From Daedaleopsis sinensis (lineage: Eukaryota > Basidiomycota > Agaricomycetes > Polyporales > Polyporaceae), in the NCBI GenBank assembly GCA_033807695.1, contig CM066309.1:3534001-3598000 (forward strand): a stretch of DNA of 64,000 bases, written 5' to 3'. Both the position numbers and the translations under genes were made by a program. Below the pieces are notes generated by a model. The model ran no database searches. It had not been told where the DNA came from and saw only the letters and a program-made list of their open reading frames with translations. This document shows positions 24,325-35,983 of this stretch, one piece after another. The number at the start of each line of letters is the position of its first letter. Positions within the stretch are counted from its first letter, which is position 1.

Positions 24325-24961
24325 TTACTTTCCGACCCGCCCGGACAAGGGCTTCGCAACGAGGTCTACGATCGATCCAAGATCGATCTGCAGTAGGCTG
24401 AGTTAGTATGATAGCAAGCTTGCGATATCTTGGGTACTCACTGTGTCTGGCCGAGGCATACACATGTTGCGGTGTGCATATGGCGAGCCGTCCAGTGGTG
24501 CCTTGATGAATCGGCAACATATCGGCCACTACCGGCCATCTGTGATCTCGTTGACGGTCGTGCCTGCCCACCGCCTGGCTGCAGTACATACCGTAGAGAA
24601 CACAGACGCCTCGTCGCAATGCTCTTCGGCCCAGACCTCCGGCGGGCGGAGAGCCGTGCGAACATAACGTTTCCCTGAGCCGCCTTGGGACCGCCGCGGT
24701 GTACACCCGAGCCCAGACAGTCCAGAGTAAGTACATAGGGATGAATTGCATACCTTGAACTGTTTGGCGTTGAGAGCCGAGACGCGACGGCGAGGATGTG
24801 CGACGTGTACGACGTGGGCGACCCAGCCCGTGACCAGCGACCGCCTGGGGCCTGCTCTTGTTGAACTCGTGGGCAATGTGCGATAGGGCTGTAGATTTGC
24901 ATAACCCGAGGGAAGTCGAGGCACGGGTCGGCGTCGCGCGAGTGTCGTCGCGTAGTGCCGC
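24325..24961 (-). CDS. Weakly supported spliced gene of unknown function
   Basis: The 3' half reads as a consistent spliced frame: an exon ending at 24592 (..VWAEEHCDEASVFST), 24528-24442, and 24387-24325 ending LSGRVGK and a TAA. The introns are 63 and 54 bp with GTATGT and GTGAGT donors, and the second has a CTAAC branch site. The upstream part, with a further probable intron donor after GTTCAAG near 24750, is ambiguous in frame and the start codon is not resolved. No domain is recognised. It may be a young or decaying gene, or a chance run of splice-like signals in GC-rich DNA. Confidence 0.28.
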
Positions 24962-25562
24962 GGTGAGAATCACAATGGCGCAGCCAGAAGAGGGCGAAAT
25001 TGATGATGCGCATGATAGGTTGTTGATTGGTGGTGGACAACGCTGCACGCAGGTCCGCGTCGCTCGATGGTGCATGTGTCCTCTCTCTGGTTCATGAGGT
25101 GCGTATTTTAGCAGCCGGCGGTTAGTTGGTAACTATCGTTATCGGCCGCGTAGGGTTCGGTGGGCGTTCGCGCGTCGGAAGAGTTGAGCACTTGTTCATC
25201 GTCGGGCAGGTCGAGGAAGAGAGAAGACGTTGAGTAGGAGTAGGCATGTCGCGGGGGAGAAGGTGGAGGGAGAAGGGCAGCATGGCGGGATGGGCACATG
25301 AGCAGATTTAGAGTTGGCGCACGGCGTTGATCGTATGGGGCAGCAGAGGAGCCAGAAACGAAGCAGTCAACTGCCATCGCCCATCAAACACACCGCGGTC
25401 GACCATGTGCTCCCCCAGGCTCCAGTCCTTATTCGCCTTATCGTCTGTCGTCCATACTCGTCCGAGTATAAGTACCAGCAAGAGCCCGCGTCCGTCCTTC
25501 GAGCTCCCGCCCCGCTACCACCACCAGCCCTTTGGCCCCCGCCCGCCTCCTCTCGGCCCGCC
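24962..25562. other. Upstream region of the MFS gene
   Basis: No gene was recognised. A pyrimidine-rich stretch with CCGCCC boxes precedes the ATG at 25563. Confidence 0.45.
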
Positions 25563-28057
25563 ATGGTGAACATCGCTCTCCCTTCGTGGTACACGTACGT
25601 CGCCTGCTGTCTCTTCACGCGCATATATGAACATGTTCGCCCTCCAGCACGCCTATGGCGCAGGTCGTGCTTGTTGGCATCACCTGGTACGTGTTTCTCC
25701 TCCCTTCACGCCGCGACGCTCGCGCTCACGCCTCGCGTGCAGCTTCGCCACAGTCGGGATGTTCAGTGCCGTATCCAACTTGGGTGCAGGAGGTATCGAC
25801 GATGTCCGCCTCTCCGACATCTCCCAGAGTGTCCTCTACGGGCTCTTCGCCGTCACCGGTCTCGTCAGCGGCGGTATCAACAACTGTCCGTCTTTCTCTC
25901 GTCTCATATGCTCTCCTCCTCATTTTTCTCCTCCGCAGTGATTGGCCCGCGGCTCACGCTCGCCATCGGTACCACCGGTTATGCTCTCTACGTCGGCTCC
26001 CTCTGGTGGTACGTCTTATCTCCCCACTCCGTCCTTTGCCATATTCTCCGTCGACTACTTGCTCCGGACGGGAGTCAATCTGGCATATCGCTCCCGTGCC
26101 CCGATCTACGCCAGATGTTTTCCCATCCCAGCACATCCCTCCCTTGTCTCGTCACTTCCCTCCCTCGGGCCTAAATTGGCATGCCGGATGATGAGGCCGT
26201 GGACGCGGTCACGACGCGCCATCGACCGATCGGTGACGCGCCATGCCTATGTCCAACGCGCAGCGCATGCGTCGTGGACCCCCTCGGGACTTCTGAAGTC
26301 CCCCCTACGTCGGTAGGCGCTTGGTGATGGTGGGCTCTGAGGACCAGAAGTGGGCGGGTCAAACTTGTGATCCGGTCGTCTGCGTCTGCGCCTCTCCATT
26401 TGAACCGGGCCATTGCTTGTCCCCACCAACTGCGTGTGGACTGGGTCTGATCCAGATGGGTCTGACCTAGGTCCGACCCCGCTTGACTGGATTTGACCCA
26501 GGGTTAAGCCCATCTCTAGTCCATCTTCCCCCCCGCCAATGCCTCGTCCCGACCAGCCATTCGCGTGTACCACGCTCTGTTCACCACGTCTCAGAATAGC
26601 CTTCATGCGCGTTCCGAACCGGAATAGAACGCAAAATAGAACGCAAACGACCATGTTGTCATACTTCCTTCTCCCATTCTCACTGCATTCTCGCTTGCAT
26701 TTCCCACTGCGAACGCGCAATGCACATGGCAGATGCTAACTTGACTGTTTCACCAGCTACCAGACCCAGCACGCTGGCTGGTTCGTCATCCTCGCCGGCG
26801 CCCTCCTCGGTATCTCTGCCGCCCTCCTCTGGTCCGCCCAGGGTTCGATCATGATGTCCTACCCCTTGGAAAAGGACAAGGGCAAGGCGTTCGCTATCTT
26901 CTGGGCCATCTTCCAGTTCGGCTCCTTCATTGGTTCCGTCATCGGCCTCGCCATCAACATAAGGTCTGGTGGTCTCACAGCTGTCGCCACATCTACTTAC
27001 ATCGTGAGTTTGAGTGCTCGCGTTTTCGCCAGTATGCTCAACGTATGTACTCGACCTGCAGGCATTCTTGGTCATCATCTTCGTCGGTATCGCATCCGCA
27101 TTCTTGCTCCTGCCCCCGAACCGCGTCATCCGTTCCGATGGCACGCTCGTCACGCTCGAGGCTGCGTCGAAGCCGCACGAGGAGGTCATCGGTATGCTCA
27201 GCCTGTTCAAGGACTGGCGCATAATTGGTGAGCCGCTCCTGCTCTTTCTCTTCGTTGAGCTCCATGTACTCATCGCGTCGAATGTTTCTCAGCGCTCGCA
27301 CCGATGTTCTTCTCCTCCAACTACTTCTACGCGTACCAGGGCGCCGTCAACGCGAACCTGTTCGACGGTCCCACGCGTGCTCTCAACGCTACGCTTGAGG
27401 GTGCCGGTGCCATTATTGGTGCGCTCATCATCGGCTACGGCGTGCTCGACCTCCCCTTCCTCGCCCGTCGCACCCGCGGCTACCTGGGCCTTGCCGTCGT
27501 CGTAACCCTCACCGTCATCGTCTGGGCCGTCGCTCTCTCGTGGCAAGTTACCTTCACACGCGAGTCCGTCAAAGAGATCCCGCGCATCAACTACAACGAC
27601 TCCAACTACAAGGGCAAGGGCGCGCTCTACTTCTTCTGTACGTCCGCATTCTTTGCCTCTTCTGATGTCGTGCTGATTGTTTGCCCCCATAGTCTATTTC
27701 GCGGACGCGATGTACCAGGCGCTCGCGTACTGGATCATGTCCGCGCTCACGAACGACCCGTTCAAGCTCGCGCGGTACGCGGGCATCTACAAGGCGCTGC
27801 AGTCCGCGGGCTCGGCGGGCTCGTTCGGGATGGACGCGGTGTTCACGCCGTTCCTCAACGAGCACCTCGCGTCGTGGATCATGATGCTCGTCTCGTTCCC
27901 GCTCGCGTTCCTCGTCATCCGCTCGGTCAAGGAGACCAACTACGACGACGAGCATGTCGTGTACGTCGACGACGTCAAGCAGGAGCACGCCGAGCAGGGC
28001 CACACGCCCGAGCACGACTCGATCGAGAAGGGCAGCGTCGAGGGCGCCGCGGCGTGA
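25563..28057 (+). CDS. UNC93-like major facilitator transporter
   Basis: Predicted 468 residues in eight exons: 25563-25594, 25648-25686, 25743-25885, 25939-26008, 26757-27003, 27062-27227, 27293-27637 and 27693-28057. All introns are 53-65 bp except intron 4 (26009-26756), which is 748 bp. The sequence has the repeated hydrophobic segments of an MFS protein and the GMFSAVSNLGAGG start of the fungal UNC93/DUF895 group, then a WSAQGSIMMSYP motif after TM4. The C-terminus is acidic and histidine-containing and probably cytosolic. Fungal members are plasma-membrane or vacuolar transporters of unknown substrate. The second exon (39 bp) is needed to keep the conserved first helix in frame and fixed the choice of acceptor. 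Confidence 0.85.
26009..26756 (+). other. Exceptionally long intron of the MFS gene
   Basis: 748 bp from GTACGT to CACCAG, where the gene's other introns are 53-65 bp. The middle (26440-26515) is full of short GGTCTGA-like words on alternating sides, including the palindrome GACCTAGGTC. Near 26205-26245 GCGCCATCGACC and GGTGACGCGCC form an inverted pair. This looks like a degenerate mobile-element insertion rather than coding DNA. Confidence 0.55.
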
Positions 28058-29741
28058 GCACCCCTCCCTCTGGTATTCAGCGTGGGGGGTCGAGGTGGGG
28101 TGGGGAAGTGTGTACTGCTGCGTGTAACGACGGGGACGGTCTGAGGACAGCGACTGGCCCCCATGCTTCTATTTTATGGATCGCTCTTATCGCTCACGAC
28201 GAGGACGACGGTATCGATGTATAATGGACTAATGGTCTGTCTTTCTGCTCTGGAGGGTACACAAGTAGTGCATGGAATACGCATTCAAGGACGGTTTCGT
28301 ACAGTCTCGCATTCATGCATATCGTGCGTGAGACTGGGTCCCTGCGAGCTGCCCGAGTGCTCATTTGGACTCTCGTCTCTTCGTTACAGCTGCGCAGACA
28401 CCTAGTCTCATACCAAAACCCTCCACGTGTCAGCGCAGACACCGCAGGGCATACACGATCCAGGACCAGTACGTATGTGGTATCTCCATACTTTCATACT
28501 GCTCGAAAAGATTCGAGTGGTTGATCGTACCACACGCGTAATGTAGCATATGCGAAGCACGCTGTGTCACGCGTCGATGTCTGGCGTGACCGGGCTGGAC
28601 TTGTACTTACGAGCTATCTACAATCACGCTTTCGAGCAGGTTGCAGACACCTCTACACCTGGTGCAGCTCTATTCGAGGGTCACGAACCTGTTCTAGTCG
28701 GGAAAATCGCGGATTACGGCCAAATCTGCGGTGACACACCTTGTAGTAATCGCATTCCGTAGTACGCGTCGTTCGGGCTGTATTGCTGCGGTGGCTGGTT
28801 ATAAGTGCCCCATGCGCAGAAGGTAATTGCACGCCATCTACGCTCGATTTCGCGGCGTGAACACGAGGCTATCCCGAGAGATAGTATCATAGGCCATATC
28901 ACCCTCCTGCCTGCACCCGGGGGGTCCTCGACATTCGCATAATCCTGAGCCCGGGGACGGCCTTTAATGTGTTCATTATCACACTAGGTGATGGTGATAT
29001 CGATACGAGCTCGTCGTCATGGGTAGAAATGGCGCATCACCGACTCGGAGTTGGGCGCGGCCGGCCGATGGAGGTGGTTGAAAACCCGATTTTTCGAACG
29101 TGGTTTCTGAGCGGGATAACACATCGTACATGTTGTATAGGACGTACCTACACAGATACAAGTGATTTGAGGGCAATGCGCCGTACGGGCCAGGCTGGAG
29201 AATCGTTTTAATATGGGAGTCCGTGAAATCGCAATGGACACGAATTTTGACACCTCGTCGGATTGCCACGAGAGCGAGCGCGTTCGATGTGAAACGTTCA
29301 ACGCTTTCCGGGAGACTTGATTTGAGTGGATTAGGAGGAGAACTCCGGGAGCTATGATGTGTTTTCTCAGCAACATCTCACCGGAAAGGGGAGAAACATT
29401 CCACGTTTGTACATCTTCAACGGGGGGAGAGCTGTGCGCACCCGGTGTACGAGCTGTAGACCGAATGCACACGCACACCTCTGGCAAGGATGCCTGAACG
29501 ACCTGCGCCGAAGAGCGAGAAGCACGACAGGTGTATTCTCATTATGTTGCACATTCGCAGTACAAGGGGATGATACACTACAGGGCGGAGGTATAGGCGT
29601 GACAGGAACGTACGAGACGGTATGCATAAGATGTCGTGAGTGCCGTGATAGTCGAGTGGTATAATCCAGGGTGTCGCAAGAGGGGGCGGAAGACACGAGT
29701 TGTTGTCGCCGAGAGCAGGGACGCGAACTGCAGACGATGCT
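28058..29741. other. Region between convergent genes
   Basis: Nearly 1.7 kb without a recognised gene. Open frames are short and unrelated to known proteins. It must include the 3' ends of both neighbouring transcripts. Confidence 0.45.
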
Positions 29742-31672
29742 TCACTCGTCGCCCCGGCGCGCCAGGAACACGCCCATGTCGCTGCCCCGCCGCTCGGCCC
29801 CGCGGAACCCGACGCTCGGGAACCCGGTCACGGGCAGGTACTCGCTCCTCTTCCGCTGCTCCGCCGCCGCCGCGTCCTCGGGCTCCTCCGCACGCGCCCC
29901 GCCCACGAGCTCGGAGGAGCCGAAGCCCCCGGGGAAGCCCTCAAAGTCGTCCGCGGCCGCGACCGCAGGCGCGAACGCCGTCGTCAGCGGGGGCGGCGAG
30001 AGCAGCGACGAGGCGGTGGCGGACTGCGACGAGGTCGAGTGCGAGACCGAGAGCGCGAGCGCGCTCAGCTTCGACTTGGACTTCCTCCGCTTCTTCTTCG
30101 GCTCCTTCTCCTCCCCAGTTGCGGACAGCGGAGACGGCGGCATGCTGTCGGAAGACGGGGAGAGCGGCGACGGCGAGTGCGGCTGGTGCGCGATGAACTG
30201 GTGGTTGTACGGCGCGGGTCCGGGCCCGGAGGCGTACGCGTATCCGTATCCGTTCGAGTTGCTGCCCGTCCCGCGGCTCGAGCTCGAGCGCGTGTCGGAG
30301 GTCGTCATTGTCCCGCTGCCGCCGGCGGATGTGGACTTGCTCTTGCGCGGACGCGAGGTGTACGACTCTCCGCCAAAGTCCGCGTCGTCTGCCTCTGCCT
30401 CAGCTTCGGCGGCTCGGCGTGCGGCTTCGGCGGCGTCGGGGTCGAACGGCTCGACGGGGTGGCCTTGCGCGAACGGTCCAAAGTCCTGTGAGGACGTGAT
30501 GGAGCCCGAGCCTGTTCCAGAGGTAAGGCTCGGGGCGAACGGCGATGGCAGCGCATGCGGTATAGGGCCGCTTCCCTGTTAACGGCAGGCAATCAGTATG
30601 TGAATTTGCAGGTATGACTTCAAGGAACACGACGTGTGCTCCGGGGCTGTACTGCAAGAACGACTCCTCTGATTGCTGCTGCAGGACACAAGGTTGGCCC
30701 GGCCATAGCAATGAGAAGAGACGTCCCTTGCATCATGCAGGACTACAAACACGACGGTTTGGCTTTGCCGCTATCCAACTGGGTTTACTGTGCGCTCGCG
30801 AATGTACGGGAGACGAAAACGCAGGATAGCGCCTTTCGACTTCACCGTCCTAGGAGGGTGGGCAGTGATGATGACTCTCTCCTTCGATAGTGTGCCGAGC
30901 TGATCTTCGGACGCTCGACGTCGTGTAACCCGTCAAGTATGCCTGAGCTCGGGTCCGGGAATGGGGGAGACACGCCACGCCACAGAAGAGAGGGAGACGG
31001 AAAGAAGAAGAATAAGACACGCACCTGGAAGCCCTCGAACTCGTCCAGCTCCCCGCTCGCCTGCCCGTCCAGCGCACGCGCCATCGCGGCCCGCTTCAGC
31101 TCCTTCCGCTCCCGCCTCAGCCGCCTGCGCTCCTCCTTCGCCCGCCGCTCCTCCTCCTCACGCGCGACCGCCTCGGCCTGCCTCGCCGCACTCATCGCCT
31201 CGATCGCCGCCGCATCGAGCGGGGCCGCGTCCGAGTCCATGCTCGAGCCCGAAACCGACCTCCCGATCCCCTCCGGCCCTCGCCCCCGCCGCCGGTCGAG
31301 CAGAGCCTCATCGTCTGACTCGGGCAGCTGGATCGCAGGCGGGCGGCCGAAGAGGTCGTAGCCGAAGACACGGATGTGCTTGGGGCCGCCGCGGCGCCGC
31401 TTCTTGTTCTTGCCCTGGCCCTTGCGCCGGGTGCGGTCGCCCGGGTTCGTGTGGAGGGAGAGCGCGTCGGCGTCGTCGGAGGCGTCTGCGAGGAGGCCCT
31501 CGAGCTCGTCGGGGCGTGCGCGGGGTGGTGGGATTGCGTGGGCGAAGACCCCGTCGCGCGGGCGCGGGGGCTGGGATTCGGAGTCGGACGGAGGGTCTTG
31601 CGACTGGAAGCACGGGAGGCAGGAGAAGGCGGCTTGGATGGAGTCGGACCAGGAGAAGTGGACTTCGGCCAT
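29742..31672 (-). CDS. Fungal protein of unknown function, charged and low-complexity
   Basis: Predicted 493 residues in two exons, 31672-31025 and 30575-29742, separated by a 449-bp intron (acceptor GTTAACAG). The N-terminus, MAEVHFSWSDSIQAAFSCLPC, has two cysteines close to a short amphipathic stretch that could be palmitoylated. A basic patch (KGQGKNKKRRR) and an FGYDLFGRPP motif follow, then an Arg/Glu-rich helix of about 50 residues that could form a coiled coil. The second exon is Ser/Ala/Pro-rich with a KKKRRK stretch resembling a nuclear signal, and it ends with a more ordered tail (LPVTGFPSVGFRGAERRGSD). I do not recognise a family. The ordered ends and intact frame argue for a real gene. 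Confidence 0.7.
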
Positions 31673-32466
31673 CGTGGTGAGCAAGGACAGTCTAGTAGCT
31701 CCAGCCCACTGGGTATTTTATCAGAGAGGACGAGGTCGAGGAGGTAGAGGAGGTAGAGCGTAGTTTGAGGGGGACCGAAGTCGGTGTCTGTAGCTCGTAC
31801 GCTGCGCCGCAGTTATCCGTCGAATGTCAGGCCAGCGATGTCGATGCAGTCGGCGATTGGAATGGTGGATGGTGGAGGTAAGAGGCAAGATGAACGTGGC
31901 AGAGATCTGGAGGGAGAAGGTCGACGGTCGAGGTAGAGAAACGCAGGCACGCGGCAGAGCGACCCAAATCACGGCTCCGGCCATCTCTTTCCCGGCCGAA
32001 TTGGACATGGCTACTCCGTTCTCTCTATCGACGTGCCGCTTCATTCCAGACGACTGTAATTCTAGATCTTCAACTTGACTACTGTAGCTAATGTCCTGCG
32101 CATCCAACAACTTCGTCATCCGTCTTGCGCCAACCCCTCATACCACACTTCGTCTCGCCATAGAACGTGACATCACTGACAAGCAGCCGCAAGCAAGACT
32201 CCAGGAGATGAGTACGAAACGACGGACGTGTATGCAAGCTGCGGCTGTCATGCTCGCGTTCACAGTATGTTGATCACGGCGGTCGTCGCGTGGTCGGGGT
32301 ACAGTGAAAGCTGGAGTGCTTGATCGTTGCGACGAGGTGTGCGTGATCGGGCACATGGAGGTGTAGAACCGCTACAGGCAAGGCTGTGATGATGAGCCTT
32401 CACAGACTGCAGAGAACACAATATACACACGAGCATGACCAGTCCATTCTATGATTCGCCACGTCG
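31673..32466. other. Intergenic region
   Basis: The 5' flank of the unknown minus-strand gene and the 3' flank of HAP3. No gene was recognised. A GAGGTAGAGGAGGTAGAG duplication lies at about 31736-31757. Confidence 0.5.
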
Positions 32467-33154
32467 TCAGTCGTCCGCAGTCGCTTCCACATTGTTGCGC
32501 GCGTTCCCGGGGGTCGTCTGGTGCTATCAGTATATTGTCAGCGACTCGCCGTCTCCCCTACCAACCGCCTCCTCCTCGAGCACCTGTCGCACACGCACAG
32601 ACCCAACACGCCGACAGGAAGAGCAGCACTAAACACTGAGTACGCACCTGTCTCAGCTTCGCCAAGTGGATCTTCAGTGTCTCCGCGTAGTTCTCGAACC
32701 CGAGCGTGATCATCGCGTACAGGATGTCCTCGCCGCCGATCGTCTTGCGCTTCTCCATCTGGCACTTCTCCGCCGCCTCGGACGTGATGAACGAGATGAA
32801 CTCGGACACGCACTCCTGCACGCACTCCTTCGCGTCCTTCGAGATCTTCGCCGTCCCTGGCACGGCCCCCTTCATTATCCGCGACACGTTCGCGATCTAG
32901 CCGGGGAGCAGATTCACAGTGCGGGGCGTGCCAACATTCGTCCGGTCGGGTGAGAGGGGGTGGAGGGTGGGGTAGGAGGAGAACGAAAGACGCACTGGAA
33001 GAAAGCGGTCCTGCTCGCGGTACTCGCCGACTTCTTGCTCGGTGATCGGTGCGGGCTCTGGGGCCTCTGGGACGGGAGGCACAGTCCCCGAGCCATCGTC
33101 CTGAGCGGGAGCGATGTTTTGCGGAGCAATTGTCGGAGGTGCAAAGTCAGACAT
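32467..33154 (-). CDS. hap3: CCAAT-binding factor subunit HAP3 / NF-YB
   Basis: Histone-fold subunit that pairs with HAP5/NF-YC and joins HAP2 to bind CCAAT boxes, controlling respiratory and carbon-source genes in fungi. Exons 33154-32996, 32896-32648 and 32517-32467 give 152 residues with introns of 99 and 130 bp. The first intron falls between FLP and IANVSRIMK, inside the start of the histone fold. Exon 2 holds the conserved core, including [20 protein letters not shown], the [15 protein letters not shown] helix-loop and the [11 protein letters not shown] end. Flanking tails are short: a Pro/Ala-rich N-terminus of about 50 residues and a C-terminus of 16. It diverges from the cupin gene at 33818, so the 660 bp between them may be a shared promoter. 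Confidence 0.92.
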
Positions 33155-33817
33155 GGATAATGGTACGTCAGACACGTCCGCTGCTAACGTCGGCCCTTGA
33201 GTTGAACGTCGTCGTCGTCGTCGGGTGTAATGAGGACGACGGGAATGGCGGCGGCGAGACCTGCGTCTCACGTGACTCAATCAGAACCCGTAGACGCCTG
33301 CAATGGCATTCCGCCGAATTGGCAATGGCCCTCCTCCCTCCTCCCTCCTCCTCCTCCTCCTCGAGCTCTTTTTTGTAGGCAGCCTAGGCTTGTGCATCCG
33401 ACTCTGAATTATGATAAGAAAAGATCGATTGTCATCTTTTCAGCATAGTCGGCTACGGAGACTAACTCTGAATCGCCACGACAAATGAACCCCAAATTCT
33501 GGTGCACAAGACATCCTTATCCCGGCATACACTGGCCCAAACAAACGGCTCTTTGTCAGTGAACTCTCAGGTCTCATCGACAGTCATTTAGCGGGAATCA
33601 GCAAAAGGCGCCTCATACCGAAAGGTCACCGGTGATCTACACGACTCGAGTCATAAACTATACTTGGTTGCGGCTCCGGGCGTTGCAGTATAACACGACC
33701 AGCACGAACGCTCACCATCTCCATTGACATCGTACGTCCTATCCAGCCTTCTCTCTCTCTTTCAGGGTCTCACACACAGTCGCAACTCGCATAGCTAAGA
33801 ACCACACACCTCCTCCG
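33155..33817. other. Shared intergenic region of HAP3 and cupin
   Basis: Divergent promoter region. It contains a CTCCTCCCTCCTCC-type pyrimidine run (33331-33362) near the HAP3 side and a CT-rich tract at 33742-33767 just before the cupin gene. No further gene was seen. Confidence 0.5.
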
Positions 33818-34375
33818 ATGTCGAGCTCGACTGCACAGACCGACCCCAAGACGTCGGAATACCTCGTCCGGACCTCGGACCTCCCGCAATCCGCGTTCCA
33901 ACGCATCGACCACTTCATCGCGCCCGACTGCCACCGGCTCCAAGCGCGGCTCGGCGACCTCACGGGCCTCACCCGGACGGGCGTGCACCTCTACCGGGTC
34001 CCCGCGGGCACGACGAGCATGGCGCTCCACTGGCACGAGCGCGTCGAGGAGTGGATGTTCGTCCTCGACGCCGGGGACGGCGGCAAGCTGCTCGTCTGGG
34101 AGCCGCACGGCGAGAAGAGCACGGCGGAGACCGTGCCGACGGAGATAGAGGTGAAGAACGGGGACTTCCTGGGCTTCCGCGCGGGCGTCGAGCGCGCGCA
34201 TGCGCTCAGGGCGGGCGCGACGGAGATGGTGTACCTCGTCGGGGGCAGTCGCGAGCCGACGGACGTGGTTCGTTATCCGAGGGAGGGTAAGAGGACGGAC
34301 ATCGAGGTTGATATGACTACGGGCAAGTGGAAGGGAGACACGAAGGACGAGGATCGCTTTGCGACGTCCAACTGA
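33818..34375 (+). CDS. Cupin-domain protein
   Basis: Single-exon gene of 185 residues. The centre carries a cupin barrel: GVHLYRVPAGTTSMALHWH, then EEWMFVLDAG, and later GDFLGFRAG followed by AHALRAG, matching the two cupin motifs with histidine and glutamate metal ligands. Small cupins of this kind in fungi are annotated as metal-dependent isomerases or dioxygenases of unknown substrate. The tail (YPREGKR...MTTGKW) is typical of the fungal group. The lack of introns is unusual here. The ATG is the first in the frame and follows a CT-rich leader. It diverges from HAP3. Confidence 0.82.
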   Translation: MSSSTAQTDPKTSEYLVRTSDLPQSAFQRIDHFIAPDCHRLQARLGDLTGLTRTGVHLYRVPAGTTSMALHWHERVEEWMFVLDAGDGGKLLVWEPHGEKSTAETVPTEIEVKNGDFLGFRAGVERAHALRAGATEMVYLVGGSREPTDVVRYPREGKRTDIEVDMTTGKWKGDTKDEDRFATSN

Positions 34376-34590
34376 GAACGATCTGGGGGATCTAGTAGAC
34401 GGTATGTCCTGTCTTATTTACCAGATGTTGCGCAATTCGCTCACGCGCGTGTTCTGTCAGTAGATAGACGGCGCATACTCTACAGATGTACATAGCTTGT
34501 AGGCGACCGCCCATACCCGTCTCCGCGGACAATTCCGCTCATCCATTTGTATTTTTCTCTGCATCGCACGCATAAGTAGACAATCATACC

Positions 34591-35519
34591 TCACTTCAAG
34601 TTTTCCTGGCGCAAACCCGCATGGCGGGCCTTCTGCGTCTCAGTGATGTACGCCTGCGGGAGAGTCAGTTCATGCTCGCCAAGTCAAGTGCTGTCCACAT
34701 ACCTCATCAAACGTAGCCTTGGAGCTCTCTCTCTCCAACAGAGCCGCACAATACCTCCCGAACCGCGCGAACCGGCCTCCCGCTCCCGTTCCCGTCATCG
34801 TCTCCCACACCCTCTTCCCCTCCCCGAGCGGGTACGCCCCAAGCTCATTCAACAGCGCCACGCGGATGCGCGCAACGAACGGCGTGATCGCGACGTCCGC
34901 GACCGAGTACGCACCCACCGCGAACGGTCCGTCGGCGTCGGCGTCTGCGTCTGCGTCGGCCGCGGCCCCCTCCGACGGCGGGAGCAGGACCTGGATGTGC
35001 GCGACCGCGCGGTAGAACTCGTCCGCGGACGCTTTCCCGTGCAGGAACGCGTGCCAGGCCGGGACGAAGCGGGTGGAGACCGCGTCGATGAACAGCCGCG
35101 CACGCGCCCGGGCGACGGGCGACGCGGGGAGGAGGCGCGCGCCGGGAAAGAGGTCGGCGACGAACTCGACGAGCACGAGGGACTCTGCGAGCTTGGTCGA
35201 GAGGGGCGAGGGCGCGGAGGGCGTCGAGGGCGGTCCGCCGTAGGCTATCGCCGGGACCTTGCCGGCGGGGTTGACGAGTGGGGCGTACCAATCTGGTTTG
35301 TCCTGGAGGTTGATCTCGTATGCGCTGTAGGATGCTTTGGCTTCCGCTAGTGCAATCTCGACCTTTGTGACGCATATTAGAGTAGGTGAGGTACAGTCTA
35401 GTGAGTGCGCTGACCCGGTGGGCGTATGGGCAGACCTGCACGACCACCGGTTGAGTTGCATACTGTAGAAAAAAGCATGCACGTACTCTGGATGTATAGA
35501 GCGTGATTTGCTCTGCCAT
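34591..35519 (-). CDS. Omega-like glutathione S-transferase
   Basis: Predicted 258 residues from four exons: 35519-35487, 35435-35415, 35362-34703 and 34653-34591. The second exon is only 21 nt and encodes exactly VCPYAHR, the thioredoxin-fold active site. The cysteine in CPYAHR marks an omega-type (thiol) GST active in deglutathionylation and dehydroascorbate or xenobiotic reactions. The thioredoxin domain continues with VNPAGKVPAIAYGG, the cis-proline region, and ESLVLVEFVADLFPG. The C-terminal helical domain has an Ala-Asp repeat insert near residue 160 and the family's SVADVAITPF motif. A TATA box lies about 85 bp upstream. The protein is cytosolic by composition. Confidence 0.88.
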
Positions 35520-35983
35520 GGTACTACTATCTGTCGATGGGCCTAGTTCGGTGAATGCAAACTGTGAGACCTGTGTCGAATCGTGCTCCAAGAGTTATGG
35601 GCATTTATACCCGAGAAGAACAGATGGGAAAGAGACTGAGATGGGTGCAGTAGGCCCATTGACGTCATGTGGCCCTTACTTTTCGACTTCGAAGACGACG
35701 ATGCGAGCGTACCTGGATTTCCGGTGCTTCCTGCGGCAGGGTTGGGATAGTATGTGCTATAGGAGTCAGGTAAATGCGTAGACCATCTCAGAATATAGCT
35801 AACCATGCTATAACACATTGCCGCCGCCCATGGAAGCCATTGGTGGAGGTATAGTCTGGTATGGTATCAATTGCACCAAGATGCGGGGAAGTATATATAA
35901 TCCCCAATGCACACGGTCATGATCAATGGTGCAGTGAGTCCAATGCTCTGACAACATAGCGTGCCGCCACTACCAAAGGCGGT
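35520..35983. other. Intergenic region
   Basis: The GST promoter side and the 3' flank of the fungalysin gene. An AGTATATATAAT run at 35890-35901 is isolated. No gene was seen. Confidence 0.5.
35603..35609 (-). promoter_or_regulatory. TATA box of the GST gene
   Basis: TATAAAT on the minus strand, about 85 bp before the ATG at 35519. Confidence 0.55.

Noticed and set aside
26247..26720. 157-codon minus-strand frame inside the MFS intron
   Set aside because: Low-complexity, with no start context or similarity; it overlaps the repeat-like words.
30865..30915. Box C/D snoRNA-like TGATGA and CTGA spacing in the long intron of the unknown gene
   Set aside because: It lies on the strand opposite to the host transcript, and I found no terminal stem or matching D' region.
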